64,000 bases of DNA from Rana temporaria (taxonomy: Eukaryota > Chordata > Amphibia > Anura > Ranidae). The translations under genes and the position numbers were made by a program. The notes beneath the pieces are model-generated. The model saw nothing but the letters and a program-made list of their open reading frames with translations. It made no database searches and was not told the origin of the DNA. Below are positions 35,171 through 45,697 of this stretch, piece after piece; the stretch's first letter is position 1, and each line of letters starts with the position of its first letter. Location: positions 25,564,186 through 25,628,185 of the forward strand of contig NC_053499.1 in NCBI RefSeq assembly GCF_905171775.1. The letters are read 5' to 3'.

Positions 35171-35325
35171 TCTTCAATAAAAACTTTTTTTTTTTTTTTA
35201 CAATAAAAGAAGAAAAAAAGAAGCTTATTTTTCCTAAAAAAGTGCGCTTGTAAGACTGCTGCGTAAATATAGTGTGACAGAAAGTATTGCAAAGACCGCC
35301 ATTTTATTCTCTAGGGTGTTAGAAA
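35171..35325 (+). mobile_element. Fragment of the TTAACCACTTCCAGACC-type element
   Basis: The stretch AAGTGCGCTTGTAAGACTGC...ATTTTATTCTCTAGGGTGTTAGAAA matches 26104-26190 of the intact element. It is the target into which the hAT element at 35326 inserted. Confidence 0.65.
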
Positions 35326-36753
35326 CAGGGCTGTGGAGTCGGTAGATAAATGTTCCGACTCCGACTCCTCAGTTTTATGTACTTTCGACTCCGACTCCTC
35401 TGTATTAATATGCAAATGTATTTTATACATTCCTTGAGGGAAAGAAACGCAACCTACCACAGGACTACAGGCTGGGAAGCCAACAGTCTACTGTATTGCA
35501 CAGTTTAAGCAAAAGACAAACACAATGAAAACAAAGTTTTTTTTATTTATTTTTATTAAAGCGGGGGTTCACCCGTACATAACACTTTTTACCCTTAGAT
35601 GGATGCTCGTTTTGTCTGAGGGAATCGGCTAGTTGTTTTAAAATATGAGCTGTACTTACCGTTTACGAGATGCATCTTCTCCGCCGCTTCCGAGAGGCTT
35701 CCGACGGTCGCATCCATCGCGTCACGATTTTCCAAAAAAAGCCGAACGGTCGGTGCGCAGGCGCAGTATAGAGCCGCACCGACGTTCGGCTTCTTTCGGC
35801 TACTAGTGACGCGATGGATGCGACCGTCGGAAGCCTCTCGGGAAGACTGTCAATCAAGAAGGAACGCCCGCTACCGAAGACCCATACCCGGAAGCGACGG
35901 AGAAGATGCATCTCGAAAACGGTAAGTACGGCTCATATTTTAAAACAACTAGCCAATTCCCCTAGACAAAACGAGCATCCATCTAAGGGGAAAAAGTGTT
36001 ATGTACGGGTGAACCTCCGCTTTAATCAAGTGGCTGGATAGTAGCAGCAGGCATAAACATCAGGAACAGGATCTTTACCAGTTCAAAAATACAAACCACA
36101 TTATTTGGTTGTTTTAGAACAAAAACAAAAAACATAGGGCAGTGGGAGGATCCAGGAAGGGGCATTTATTCTAAAACATGATTTTCCTAGGAGAATCCCA
36201 TAGTCAGGTTTAAAGTTTAAGCTAACAATCGGAGTTTACAAGTTTTTATAGCCTTAGCTGAATGACAGCAGTTTTTCCAATGGTTTACAGCTTCAGTCTT
36301 GAACTATTGGCCCTCCATTCCCTTCACTTATACAAGTGTCTCTAGTCCTGCAAAAAACATATTTAATTAATCCCTCATCAGTGAGAGGCTAGGTTACACA
36401 TGGACGCTGCGTTCCCTGTAAAAGCAGAACACAACACTATGGAAAGTATAAGTATTGCAGCTCCTAATTGTGCGTTGCGTGCCATATAGTGAAGCACATG
36501 AAAAGCATGCTTCTTCACGGTCACTTAACCTGTTCGTTTTGCGGTTACGTGAGGCAATGCATGCATTGGTCTTTATTCTTACAGTAGAGAAGTCATTAAT
36601 TATAACTTTTTGTGAATTGGGACATTTAAACTTGCTTTTTTTTTTTTTTTTATTCCAATCTAAATTTAGTAGGAGTCGGAGTCGGTGCATTGTTTGCCGA
36701 CTCCAGGTACCCAAAATTTCCCCCGACTCCGACTCCACAGCCCTGGTTAGAAA
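35318..36753. mobile_element. hAT-type element, 1,420 bp, perfect 8-bp TSD
   Basis: The element is 35326-36745. The target duplication GTTAGAAA is identical at 35318-35325 and 36746-36753. The ends CAGGGCTGTGGAGTCGG and CGACTCCACAGCCCTG are perfect inverted repeats, with CCGACTCCGACTCC-type repeats inside both. No complete transposase frame is visible. It contains a nested TTAA MITE. Confidence 0.94.
35556..36025. mobile_element. TTAA MITE nested inside the hAT element
   Basis: TTAA at 35556-35559 and 36022-36025. The ends AGCGGGGGTTCACCCGTACA and TGTACGGGTGAACCTCCGCT are inverted. Most of the interior is mirrored (GATGGATGCTCGTTTTGTCT versus AGACAAAACGAGCATCCATC; GACGGTCGCATCCATCGCGTC versus its inverse), centred near 35780. 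Confidence 0.92.
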
Positions 36754-36784
36754 TCTCTCTCAGGGCCCGCCCCCCCCCCCCCCC

Positions 36785-37100
36785 CCCGGCTTATACTCAA
36801 GTCACCTTTTTGCACATGATCTCCCGGACTTTGGTGATCCGGTACTGGCCGGCCGTAGGACACTAAACTTAGCACACATGTAGCCCCACTCTTCTTCTAT
36901 AAGTGTGCAAAGTTTGTTGTCAGCGGGACATATACGGCCGGGGAGCACCGATTTTTCAAACCCGGGCACCCCTTCCATAGACACCCATGTTAAACCTCAG
37001 TCTAGTCATGGGCACAGTGAGGCATGCAGATGGACACTCTAGGCTTATACTCGATTTTTTTTGTGGTAAAATTAGGTGCCTCGGCTTATACTCGAAAATA
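36785..37100. mobile_element. MITE of the CGGCTTATACTCGAGT family, copy 2
   Basis: Colinear with 16676-16990: CGGCTTATACTCAAGTCACC, then 'cacacatgtagccccactcttc', 'catgggcacagtgaggcatgcagatggacac', then TCGGCTTATACTCG. It leads into the (AT)n array, beyond which an inverted CGAGTATAAGCCGAGGCACC (37274-37293) supplies the other arm. Confidence 0.65.
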
Positions 37101-37109
37101 TAATAAATA

Positions 37110-37368
<259 letters not shown>

Positions 37369-37373
<5 letters not shown>

Positions 37374-38737
37374 TTTTTTTTTTTTTAACTGCCCATGTTG
37401 GGAGGTGTAGCGCTGCAGAATGATGAACTTGGTGTATAGGGTTACAGTCAGGTAAGAAACACTTCCAGGCTAGAGGACCACACCAGCAGCTCCTGAATGA
37501 TCTGAAAAGGACTGGAGAAGAGCCAATTAAAGCTTTCACAAGTAAATATGCTGCATGCCAACGTTCAATGGGTTAACGTGCTGCAATTTTAATCCGCTTA
37601 CAGCTCAGAGATCTTTATAGCCTGGGCATTTCAGCAGAGACAGAAGTCCAAGTGTCCCTATGAGAGCGCCCACAGAGGCTATACACAGGGCATCCTTTAT
37701 ACACAGGGCATCCTTTATACACAGGGCATCCTTTATACACAGGGCATGCACACAGAGCCCTGCAGATCTGCAGTATTAGACAGCTGAGCCGTAAGAGAAA
37801 CCCTTCAGAGCCGCCCATTAGAATGCACTTGTATGTCACTTTAAGTGTCCAAATCTGTTACCTAAAAAAATCTACAGCTGGAGGCCGCCATCTTTCATTG
37901 CAATCAGGTGGGGGATGGACACGATTGTAGAAAAAGCGGTCACACAATGTCAACAGCATGGATGTACCCGTCATCTGCCACACCCCAGACTGAGTTTACC
38001 TAGAAGCATGAATACAATCGTTTGAGGCAATCGCTTGTCTGCACTGGAAACAAACTCCTATAAAAATGCTTTAGGCTAGGTTCAGACTAGCCCATGCTCT
38101 GAAAAGCAATACACAATAGATCGCTTTTTAGAATGCAGCACTCCTGCAGCTTGTTACCTCTCAATCCCTGTCTGCCACAAGGTATGTGGGGTGTTTATAG
38201 AGTCACTCTGATGGGCAAAACAAAATGTGCCCATCAGAGTGCCCCTTAACAAAATAAGGGGCACTCTGATGGGCATATTTTATGTTATGCCGTCAGAGTG
38301 CTGGCACCTAATGTAAGGGGTCACTCTGATGGGCACAAATGATTATGAGGGCACACTGATAGGAGACACCAGATGCAAGTAGGCCTTCTGATGAAGAAAC
38401 CTAATGTAAGGGGGCACCGGATATAAGAGGATACTCTGACGTGGCAACCGATTTATGGGGGGGGGGGGGGGTAGTAGTCTGATGGGGCACCCAATGTAAT
38501 GAATTACTCTGGTAGAAGTGCCTGATGTAAGACGGGGAACACTATAAGGAGACATTTACATGTACATAGTATTAGCAGAGTGTGTGGAGAAAACCGTAAG
38601 AAAAGCGCCAGAGAGCGCGGCTTGCGCCAAAAAATAAGAGGAAAGTAGACACGTACAATGTTTCATGGCACAGAGTTGTGACTCGGACCTTGGCCGAATT
38701 TTTTTTTTTCCATTTTTTTCTTTCCATTACTGGACCA
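37369..38737. other. Unassigned sequence with two small tandem repeats
   Basis: Four 18-bp units (GGCATCCTTTATACACAG) lie at 37686-37748. Degenerate GGGCACTCTGATGGGCA-type units occupy about 38190-38530. No gene recognised. Confidence 0.6.
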
Positions 38738-39068
38738 AAGCATATTCATATGTTAGAATGGCTCAGTCAAAGTCCAGACCTAAATCTAGTTGAGAATCTG
38801 TGGCAAGACTTGAAAATCGCTTTACAGACGCTCTCCATCCAATCTGACAGAGCTTGAGATATTTTGCAAAGAAGAATGGGCAAAAATGTCCCTCTCTAGA
38901 TGTGCAAAGCTGGTAGAGACATCCCCAAAAAGACTTTCAGCTGTAATTGCAGTGAAAGGGGGTTCTACAAAGTATTGACTCAGGGGGGCGCTATACAAAT
39001 GCACGCCACACTTTTCACATATTTGTAAAAAAATAAAAAATAAATTGAAAAACCATTAATCATTTACC
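38738..39068 (+). pseudogene. Tc1-like transposon, left part of interrupted copy
   Basis: The plus strand encodes WLSQSPDLNLVENLW, the conserved DDE-region motif of Tc1-type transposases. It is followed after frameshifts and stops by KNVPL, AGRDIPKKTF and AVIAVKGGSTKY-like text, the usual C-terminus. The coding part is decayed. The 3' untranslated region continues on the far side of the Penelope-like insertion at 47681. Confidence 0.85.
39055..39068. repeat. 14-bp direct repeat (target duplication), left copy
   Basis: ATTAATCATTTACC is identical to 47667-47680. Removing the intervening DNA and one copy restores a continuous Tc1 3' region. Confidence 0.9.
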
Positions 39069-39265
39069 AAAGATAAAGGTGCATCAACTGGACAGGTATG
39101 GGACTAAAAGTGCACTTCCGGCGCCAGTGGACAATAAATTGTCTGATCCCAAGTGTAGAAAAAGAAGTGAAGGAAAGGTGTTGGATTTATCAATAGTAAC
39201 TAAAATTGATAAAAAGATCCAAAGAGCTGCTATTTTAAAATGGGTAAAAAACCCAATAAAGCTAT

Positions 39266-42200
39266 AAAAACAAAGTATCAAAATAAATATGGAACCGTGG
39301 TTCAAATGATAAAACAGCGCTAAGAAGTGTATAGCCCCAGGTAGGAGCTTTGAATATGAAAACAAAGGTGGTGTACTAGGTGATCAATAAGCAAGGCGTG
39401 AGTGCACCCTGTACCCTATTTAAAGATTCACCAGACTAATAATAAAATTCCCAAATGGGATGCAGGCTTACCACAGCCTGTAAGAGGACTGGCTTGTAAA
39501 AGTCAATCCTCTCAGGCACAACCTCCTTATGTTTTCAGAATCTGCCACAGGTCATTCCAATGGGGGCACATATAGGCAAAAGAGAATACTCAATAGTGAA
39601 GCAAGACCAAAAAAATATCCCACACAATGCCAGGAAAACAAAGCCCCCTTAAGTAAATGCCCGTACAGAAAAACCAAAGTAAATGAACAAGTAATCAAGC
39701 CTGTAATGTTCTGCTGTCACCGCCGTCCACGAGCACCAGGGGCCGCACGAGTGTTTGTATCGCTGGTAGCGCTGGTAACCAATGGTCAGCTTGTGGAGCG
39801 CAGAAAGACTTCCTGTGTTGCGCCGATGTAGCCACGCCCTGACGCGTTTCGTCACTTCCGACTTCGACTGAGGGCGTGGCTACACAGCGCTGTCACTCTC
39901 CCTTTATTCCCCGACATCCACAGCTATTGGATGGGAGGCCTCCGCCCTCCGGTTTCGATTGGTGCACAACGAACCGGGAGGAGGGGCGGACGCCAACTGT
40001 GTTGTACAGGGTCAGCAGGGAAACGTAGACTATTACTGCACGTTTTTTAATTGAGTACTATGTCTCCATAAAATAAAGTTTAGGATGCGCCAGCCGTAGT
40101 ACAGCCTGTGGAATCATTGGTAAATGACTCCTGCATTCAAAAATGTAAAATTAAAAACGTAGAAACGTATTATGTATAATGACATTGAGCTAGTGCATGT
40201 GGGGTAACGGCCAATCAGGAGAACCCTGGGCGGGAGTTATGCAAATGGATCTACTGGCTGCGTTACAGGAATTTAGAAATCTCACTGCCATCAGCCAATC
40301 TGTAAGCACTAGGGCGGGTAAGATGGCTGTACATAATTGCAGACCAGAGTGAACAATATTGCTAACGTCTCAGACTTTATGCTGCAGGTATAAGACTGTG
40401 CAGTTGAAAAAGCTAGCCAAAAAATACACCAGATATTAGTGTCTATGATGCATATGGGTAGTGATACTGTAAATACAGGTTGAATACATAAAACCCCCGT
40501 ATGTTTGGTAATCATTTGTATAAGACACATACACAAAAAAGTGCAAATGTGGTAGTAGGTGCAGTATAGCTGAGGGAACAATATTAGCTATGTGTTCTCT
40601 TTACTTGTGGACCCCATATATATTGTGCTGGCTATATCGCACTAAGAAAGGGTGGGGGCATAGCTTGAGAGACATGTATATACTGAAGTGGCCCGTATAG
40701 TCAAACAAAAAGGTAACTAGATAAAAATCAGAATTACATAAATAAGTATTCTGTATGAAAGAGTGATTCCAAATATGGATAAAATAAATAAATAAATAAA
40801 TATAAATACACTGAATGTGGGAGGAAAGAAGAGTGTTGATGCACCCGGCATCATAATGAGGATGCACTGCAACAAAGGACAAGAGGCTGCCAGCGATTGG
40901 AAAGAGGAGGGTCAACGGACAAATTAATCACTAGCTGGCACTTATTTTTCAAAAACCAGCACGGATAAAAGGACTGTGATGATAAATAGATAAATATTGA
41001 TAAATAAATATCAAAAAATATATATCAATAAAAAAGAGGATATCAATAAATGTTAGAAAAATATTAAAAAAATATATATATATATATTGATAAAATAATG
41101 GTAGAAAAAGTATGATAAAAAGTTATTATTAATAATATATCAATAAAAATCACTAATAAAGATATATTAGTAAAAGGGTTCGGGGTCTACGTCAGAATAT
41201 CCAGAAAGGAAATCATGTGGAACGTCATGGAAGATTAGGAATCACTAATAAAACAATTTATATCGAGTTCTACATTCAAGCCTTTAGGCAAGAGCGTATC
41301 AGCAATATAGATCCACTCAGTCTCGCGCTTTGAGAGTTCTCTCACCAAATTAGAGCCTCTCCATGCCGGTTTGATATGGTCAATACCCCAAAATTTCAGG
41401 CCGGCTGGATCTTGGTTGTGATGTTGCAAAAAATGGAGCGACACACTGTGGTCTCTGTATCCCAGCTTAATATTTGCAACATGTTCGGCAATTCTCACTC
41501 TTAGGGCTCGTTTAGTTCTCCCAATGTACATCAACTTGCATGGGCATTCCAACATGTAGACCACATGGGTGGTGTTGCAGGTAATAAACTCTTTAACATT
41601 GAAAGTGATTCCGTTTGATGTGGATGTAAATGTTTCTATAGGGCCTCTAGATCTGTCAGCCTCCCTGCAAGGAAGACATTTTCTGCATGGGAAAAAACAG
41701 TCCTTATCCCAAAAAGATGGGGGTTTCCTTGGGGCATCGAGTACTTTCTTTATAATTTTGTCTCCGATGCTGACTGCCTTTCTATAGATGAACCCGGGAT
41801 TAGTGGGTAATACTGTGTTTAAAACTTTATCCAAAAACAGGACATGCCAATGGGTTTTAAAAATTCTCTCAACTTCTTTGTACTGGCTGTGGAACCCTGA
41901 AATAAAACTCCACTCATGCACATTGATAGTGGTCTTGGGCCTAGTTGTGAGAAGGCAATTTGCTCTTGGTATCAGGGATAGATCGTTGATGACTTTGTCT
42001 AACTGAGCGTCTTTATAGCCCTTTTCAACAAATTTTCCTTTAAGGACCTTGGCCTGTGAGATAAAGTCGTTGTCATCAGTGCAATTACGTTTCACCCTCA
42101 TTAGTTGTCCTTTGGGTATATTTCTAAGCCACATGGGATGATGCCCACTCTGTGTTGGGAGGTAGCTATTCGCATCAGTTGGCTTAAAATATACTTTAGT

Positions 42201-43308
42201 ACCCAATTTATTACCATTCCTGAAAATGTTCAAGTCCAAAAAGTGTATACTCTGTAGATTGTATTCACTAGTTAAAACTATATTGCAGGTATTGGTGTTA
42301 AGATCATTTAAAAACTTTTCCAACGTTAAAAGAGAGCCCACCCATATAAAAAATAAATCATCAATATATCTTCGGTAAAACAATAACTCCTTGGGTCTGG
42401 CATTAAAAATGGTCTTATCTTCCCATTCTGCCATGAACAGGTTGGCTATACTGGGGGCAAATTTAGCCCCCATGGCAACGCCGTTCTTCTGGGAGTAAAA
42501 ACAACCATCATACCAGAAATAGTTATGACTTAGGCAGAAATCTAGACAGTTACGCAAAAATACTTTTAGGGTATGTGAGATATCATCCCTTACACAAAGT
42601 GCCCAATTAAGGGCTAAAAGTGCGTCATCGTGTTGTATCACTGTGTATAACGAGGACACATCTGCTGTTACTAAGAACACATCTTTTTGATCAGCAAGGT
42701 CTATTTCATCCAATTGAATGAGGAGGTCCTTTGTATCCTTCAAATAGGCTTTAGTGACCGTGACGCTTTTTTGCAAATAGTGATCAAGGAATTGGCCAAG
42801 TCGTGATGTCACAGAGCCAATTCCATTTACTATCGGTCTCCCAGGTGGATTTTCTAGGTCTTTGTGTATCTTCGGTAGCGTATAAATGGTTGGTATCCTG
42901 CTGGAACTGGGAACTAGATATTTTCTTTCTTTAGTCGAGATGGCATGTGAATGGTAGCCCGCCTGTACCAGGATTTGTAAGTTTCTTTCGTATTGTGTTG
43001 TCGGATCACTCTTTAATTTTGTGTAGGTGTCTGTATCAGACAGCATCCCCATCATTTGGTTGTGATAAAAGTGTTTGGATAAAATCACTATACCCCCACC
43101 TTTATCAGCTGGCCTGATAATAATATCATTCTTCTTTTCCAATAGCTCGATTCCGTCTCTAACATACCTCGGATTAACGTTCTTTTTAGGTTTTATGGGT
43201 TCCAAGTCCCGTAAAAGTAGTCCCTTAAAAACTTCCAATGGTTGATTAGACCCAAGGAGAGGGTTAAAGAGCGATTTATTTCTTAAGCCGTTATCGGTTG
43301 GGGGTGCC
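39266..43308 (-). repeat. Left arm of 4,043-bp inverted repeat
   Basis: Every position p pairs with 86932-p in the right arm. The inferred proteins differ at a single residue near the junction (Asn versus Ser), and a second difference (Ala versus Val in a non-coding frame) is near 39600. I saw no length difference between the arms. Confidence 0.95.
39830..39881 (-). ncRNA. Hammerhead-like ribozyme fold (left Penelope copy)
   Basis: Mirror image of the fold described at 47051-47102: 11-bp stem I, 3-bp stem II, GAAA and self-complementary ACGCGT. The core reads CAGTCGA instead of CUGANGA. Confidence 0.55.
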
Positions 43309-43424
43309 TCCCGTATTTGGACAGAGAAAGGGCACCCCAAACGGGTGCTTGGAGAAGAGAACAAGAGGTTGCAGAGGAGGAAGACGGACCAAGAGGAAAC
43401 AAGAGAAGAAGAGTGAGGGATCAC
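41235..43424 (-). CDS. Penelope-like RT/GIY-YIG protein, 5'-truncated copy
   Basis: The protein would reverse-transcribe the element RNA and cut target DNA with its GIY-YIG nuclease. The frame has 729 codons, but roughly the first 39 come from the antisense spacer (43309-43424). True element sequence starts near residue 40 (APPTDNGLRNKS). From there it is essentially identical to residues 110-799 of the right copy, with catalytic D255 (motif A), YIDD from 353, and the GIY-YIG module near residues 621-635. The missing N-terminal segment (at least 70 residues) includes the conserved LGLKCGL...KLNIKKYF region, so the product is likely inactive even if expressed. No stop or frameshift is present. 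Confidence 0.9.
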   Translation of the reverse strand: MIPHSSSLVSSWSVFLLCNLLFSSPSTRLGCPFSVQIREAPPTDNGLRNKSLFNPLLGSNQPLEVFKGLLLRDLEPIKPKKNVNPRYVRDGIELLEKKNDIIIRPADKGGGIVILSKHFYHNQMMGMLSDTDTYTKLKSDPTTQYERNLQILVQAGYHSHAISTKERKYLVPSSSRIPTIYTLPKIHKDLENPPGRPIVNGIGSVTSRLGQFLDHYLQKSVTVTKAYLKDTKDLLIQLDEIDLADQKDVFLVTADVSSLYTVIQHDDALLALNWALCVRDDISHTLKVFLRNCLDFCLSHNYFWYDGCFYSQKNGVAMGAKFAPSIANLFMAEWEDKTIFNARPKELLFYRRYIDDLFFIWVGSLLTLEKFLNDLNTNTCNIVLTSEYNLQSIHFLDLNIFRNGNKLGTKVYFKPTDANSYLPTQSGHHPMWLRNIPKGQLMRVKRNCTDDNDFISQAKVLKGKFVEKGYKDAQLDKVINDLSLIPRANCLLTTRPKTTINVHEWSFISGFHSQYKEVERIFKTHWHVLFLDKVLNTVLPTNPGFIYRKAVSIGDKIIKKVLDAPRKPPSFWDKDCFFPCRKCLPCREADRSRGPIETFTSTSNGITFNVKEFITCNTTHVVYMLECPCKLMYIGRTKRALRVRIAEHVANIKLGYRDHSVSLHFLQHHNQDPAGLKFWGIDHIKPAWRGSNLVRELSKRETEWIYIADTLLPKGLNVELDINCFISDS

Positions 43425-45697
43425 GAGTAGGAGGGATTTTTAACCTCACTAATGCAGTTTTAACCGATAAAGAGACCAATGTTTTAAATCTAGGCCTGAA
43501 GTGTGGATTAAATCGACCAATAAACAAATTTAACGTGTTTATCGATATTCACAAGTATATCAGGAAACTAAATATTAAAAAGTACTTTCTTAATAGGAAT
43601 CTGAACATTAGTAACAGAACACCGGCACCCCCAACCGATAGCGGCTTAAGAAATAAATCGCTCTTTAACCCTCTCCTTGGGTCTAATCAACCATTGGAAG
43701 TTTTTAAGGGACTACTTTTACGGGACTTGGAACCCATAAAACCTAAAAAGAACGTTAATCCGAGGTATGTTAGAGACGGAATCGAGCTATTGGAAAAGAA
43801 GAATGATATTATTATCAGGCCAGCTGATAAAGGTGGGGGTATAGTGATTTTATCCAAACACTTTTATCACAACCAAATGATGGGGATGCTGTCTGATACA
43901 GACACCTACACAAAATTAAAGAGTGATCCGACAACACAATACGAAAGAAACTTACAAATCCTGGTACAGGCGGGCTACCATTCACATGCCATCTCGACTA
44001 AAGAAAGAAAATATCTAGTTCCCAGTTCCAGCAGGATACCAACCATTTATACGCTACCGAAGATACACAAAGACCTAGAAAATCCACCTGGGAGACCGAT
44101 AGTAAATGGAATTGGCTCTGTGACATCACGACTTGGCCAATTCCTTGATCACTATTTGCAAAAAAGCGTCACGGTCACTAAAGCCTATTTGAAGGATACA
44201 AAGGACCTCCTCATTCAATTGGATGAAATAGACCTTGCTGATCAAAAAGATGTGTTCTTAGTAACAGCAGATGTGTCCTCGTTATACACAGTGATACAAC
44301 ACGATGACGCACTTTTAGCCCTTAATTGGGCACTTTGTGTAAGGGATGATATCTCACATACCCTAAAAGTATTTTTGCGTAACTGTCTAGATTTCTGCCT
44401 AAGTCATAACTATTTCTGGTATGATGGTTGTTTTTACTCCCAGAAGAACGGCGTTGCCATGGGGGCTAAATTTGCCCCCAGTATAGCCAACCTGTTCATG
44501 GCAGAATGGGAAGATAAGACCATTTTTAATGCCAGACCCAAGGAGTTATTGTTTTACCGAAGATATATTGATGATTTATTTTTTATATGGGTGGGCTCTC
44601 TTTTAACGTTGGAAAAGTTTTTAAATGATCTTAACACCAATACCTGCAATATAGTTTTAACTAGTGAATACAATCTACAGAGTATACACTTTTTGGACTT
44701 GAACATTTTCAGGAATGGTAATAAATTGGGTACTAAAGTATATTTTAAGCCAACTGATGCGAATAGCTACCTCCCAACACAGAGTGGGCATCATCCCATG
44801 TGGCTTAGAAATATACCCAAAGGACAACTAATGAGGGTGAAACGTAATTGCACTGATGACAACGACTTTATCTCACAGGCCAAGGTCCTTAAAGGAAAAT
44901 TTGTTGAAAAGGGCTATAAAGACGCTCAGTTAGACAAAGTCATCAACGATCTATCCCTGATACCAAGAGCAAATTGCCTTCTCACAACTAGGCCCAAGAC
45001 CACTATCAATGTGCATGAGTGGAGTTTTATTTCAGGGTTCCACAGCCAGTACAAAGAAGTTGAGAGAATTTTTAAAACCCATTGGCATGTCCTGTTTTTG
45101 GATAAAGTTTTAAACACAGTATTACCCACTAATCCCGGGTTCATCTATAGAAAGGCAGTCAGCATCGGAGACAAAATTATAAAGAAAGTACTCGATGCCC
45201 CAAGGAAACCCCCATCTTTTTGGGATAAGGACTGTTTTTTCCCATGCAGAAAATGTCTTCCTTGCAGGGAGGCTGACAGATCTAGAGGCCCTATAGAAAC
45301 ATTTACATCCACATCAAACGGAATCACTTTCAATGTTAAAGAGTTTATTACCTGCAACACCACCCATGTGGTCTACATGTTGGAATGCCCATGCAAGTTG
45401 ATGTACATTGGGAGAACTAAACGAGCCCTAAGAGTGAGAATTGCCGAACATGTTGCAAATATTAAGCTGGGATACAGAGACCACAGTGTGTCGCTCCATT
45501 TTTTGCAACATCACAACCAAGATCCAGCCGGCCTGAAATTTTGGGGTATTGACCATATCAAACCGGCATGGAGAGGCTCTAATTTGGTGAGAGAACTCTC
45601 AAAGCGCGAGACTGAGTGGATCTATATTGCTGATACGCTCTTGCCTAAAGGCTTGAATGTAGAACTCGATATAAATTGTTTTATTAGTGATTCCTAA
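43298..45697 (+). CDS. Penelope-like RT/GIY-YIG protein, longer copy
   Basis: This 799-codon frame encodes the multi-domain protein of a Penelope-like retroelement. Visible parts: N-terminal LGLKCGL...FIDIHKYIRKLNIKKYF (about residues 69-100), IIRPADKGGGIVIL, PTIYTLPKIHK, motif A ADVSSLYT with D325, motif B GVAMGAKFAPS (385-395), motif C YIDD (423-426), a Cys cluster C646-x3-C650-x2-C653-x2-C656, and the GIY-YIG nuclease with VVY at 691-693 and YIG at 703-705, ending RETEWIYIADTLLPKGLNVE. The reverse transcriptase is related to telomerase. The first roughly 20 residues read across the inverted junction, so the true start is probably lost or further in. All catalytic motifs are intact, which suggests recent origin. 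Confidence 0.94.
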   Translation: MGVPPVFGQRKGTPNGCLEKRTRGCRGGRRTKRKQEKKSEGSRVGGIFNLTNAVLTDKETNVLNLGLKCGLNRPINKFNVFIDIHKYIRKLNIKKYFLNRNLNISNRTPAPPTDSGLRNKSLFNPLLGSNQPLEVFKGLLLRDLEPIKPKKNVNPRYVRDGIELLEKKNDIIIRPADKGGGIVILSKHFYHNQMMGMLSDTDTYTKLKSDPTTQYERNLQILVQAGYHSHAISTKERKYLVPSSSRIPTIYTLPKIHKDLENPPGRPIVNGIGSVTSRLGQFLDHYLQKSVTVTKAYLKDTKDLLIQLDEIDLADQKDVFLVTADVSSLYTVIQHDDALLALNWALCVRDDISHTLKVFLRNCLDFCLSHNYFWYDGCFYSQKNGVAMGAKFAPSIANLFMAEWEDKTIFNARPKELLFYRRYIDDLFFIWVGSLLTLEKFLNDLNTNTCNIVLTSEYNLQSIHFLDLNIFRNGNKLGTKVYFKPTDANSYLPTQSGHHPMWLRNIPKGQLMRVKRNCTDDNDFISQAKVLKGKFVEKGYKDAQLDKVINDLSLIPRANCLLTTRPKTTINVHEWSFISGFHSQYKEVERIFKTHWHVLFLDKVLNTVLPTNPGFIYRKAVSIGDKIIKKVLDAPRKPPSFWDKDCFFPCRKCLPCREADRSRGPIETFTSTSNGITFNVKEFITCNTTHVVYMLECPCKLMYIGRTKRALRVRIAEHVANIKLGYRDHSVSLHFLQHHNQDPAGLKFWGIDHIKPAWRGSNLVRELSKRETEWIYIADTLLPKGLNVELDINCFISDS
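43309..43623 (+). other. Spacer between the inverted arms
   Basis: These 315 bp lie only once in the palindrome and encode the N-terminal part of the right copy. At the left junction GGGGTGCC (43301-43308) faces an inverted GGCACCCC (43330-43337), a microhomology that might mark how the two copies joined. Confidence 0.85.

Noticed and set aside
41569..42006. Two 72-codon plus-strand frames opposite the left Penelope copy (and their mirror images at 44926-45363)
   Set aside because: Antisense shadows of the reverse transcriptase gene, duplicated because the arms are inverted copies.
43309..43424. Hydrophobic start of the left Penelope frame as a signal peptide
   Set aside because: It is the antisense of the spacer coding sequence, so the apparent signal is accidental.
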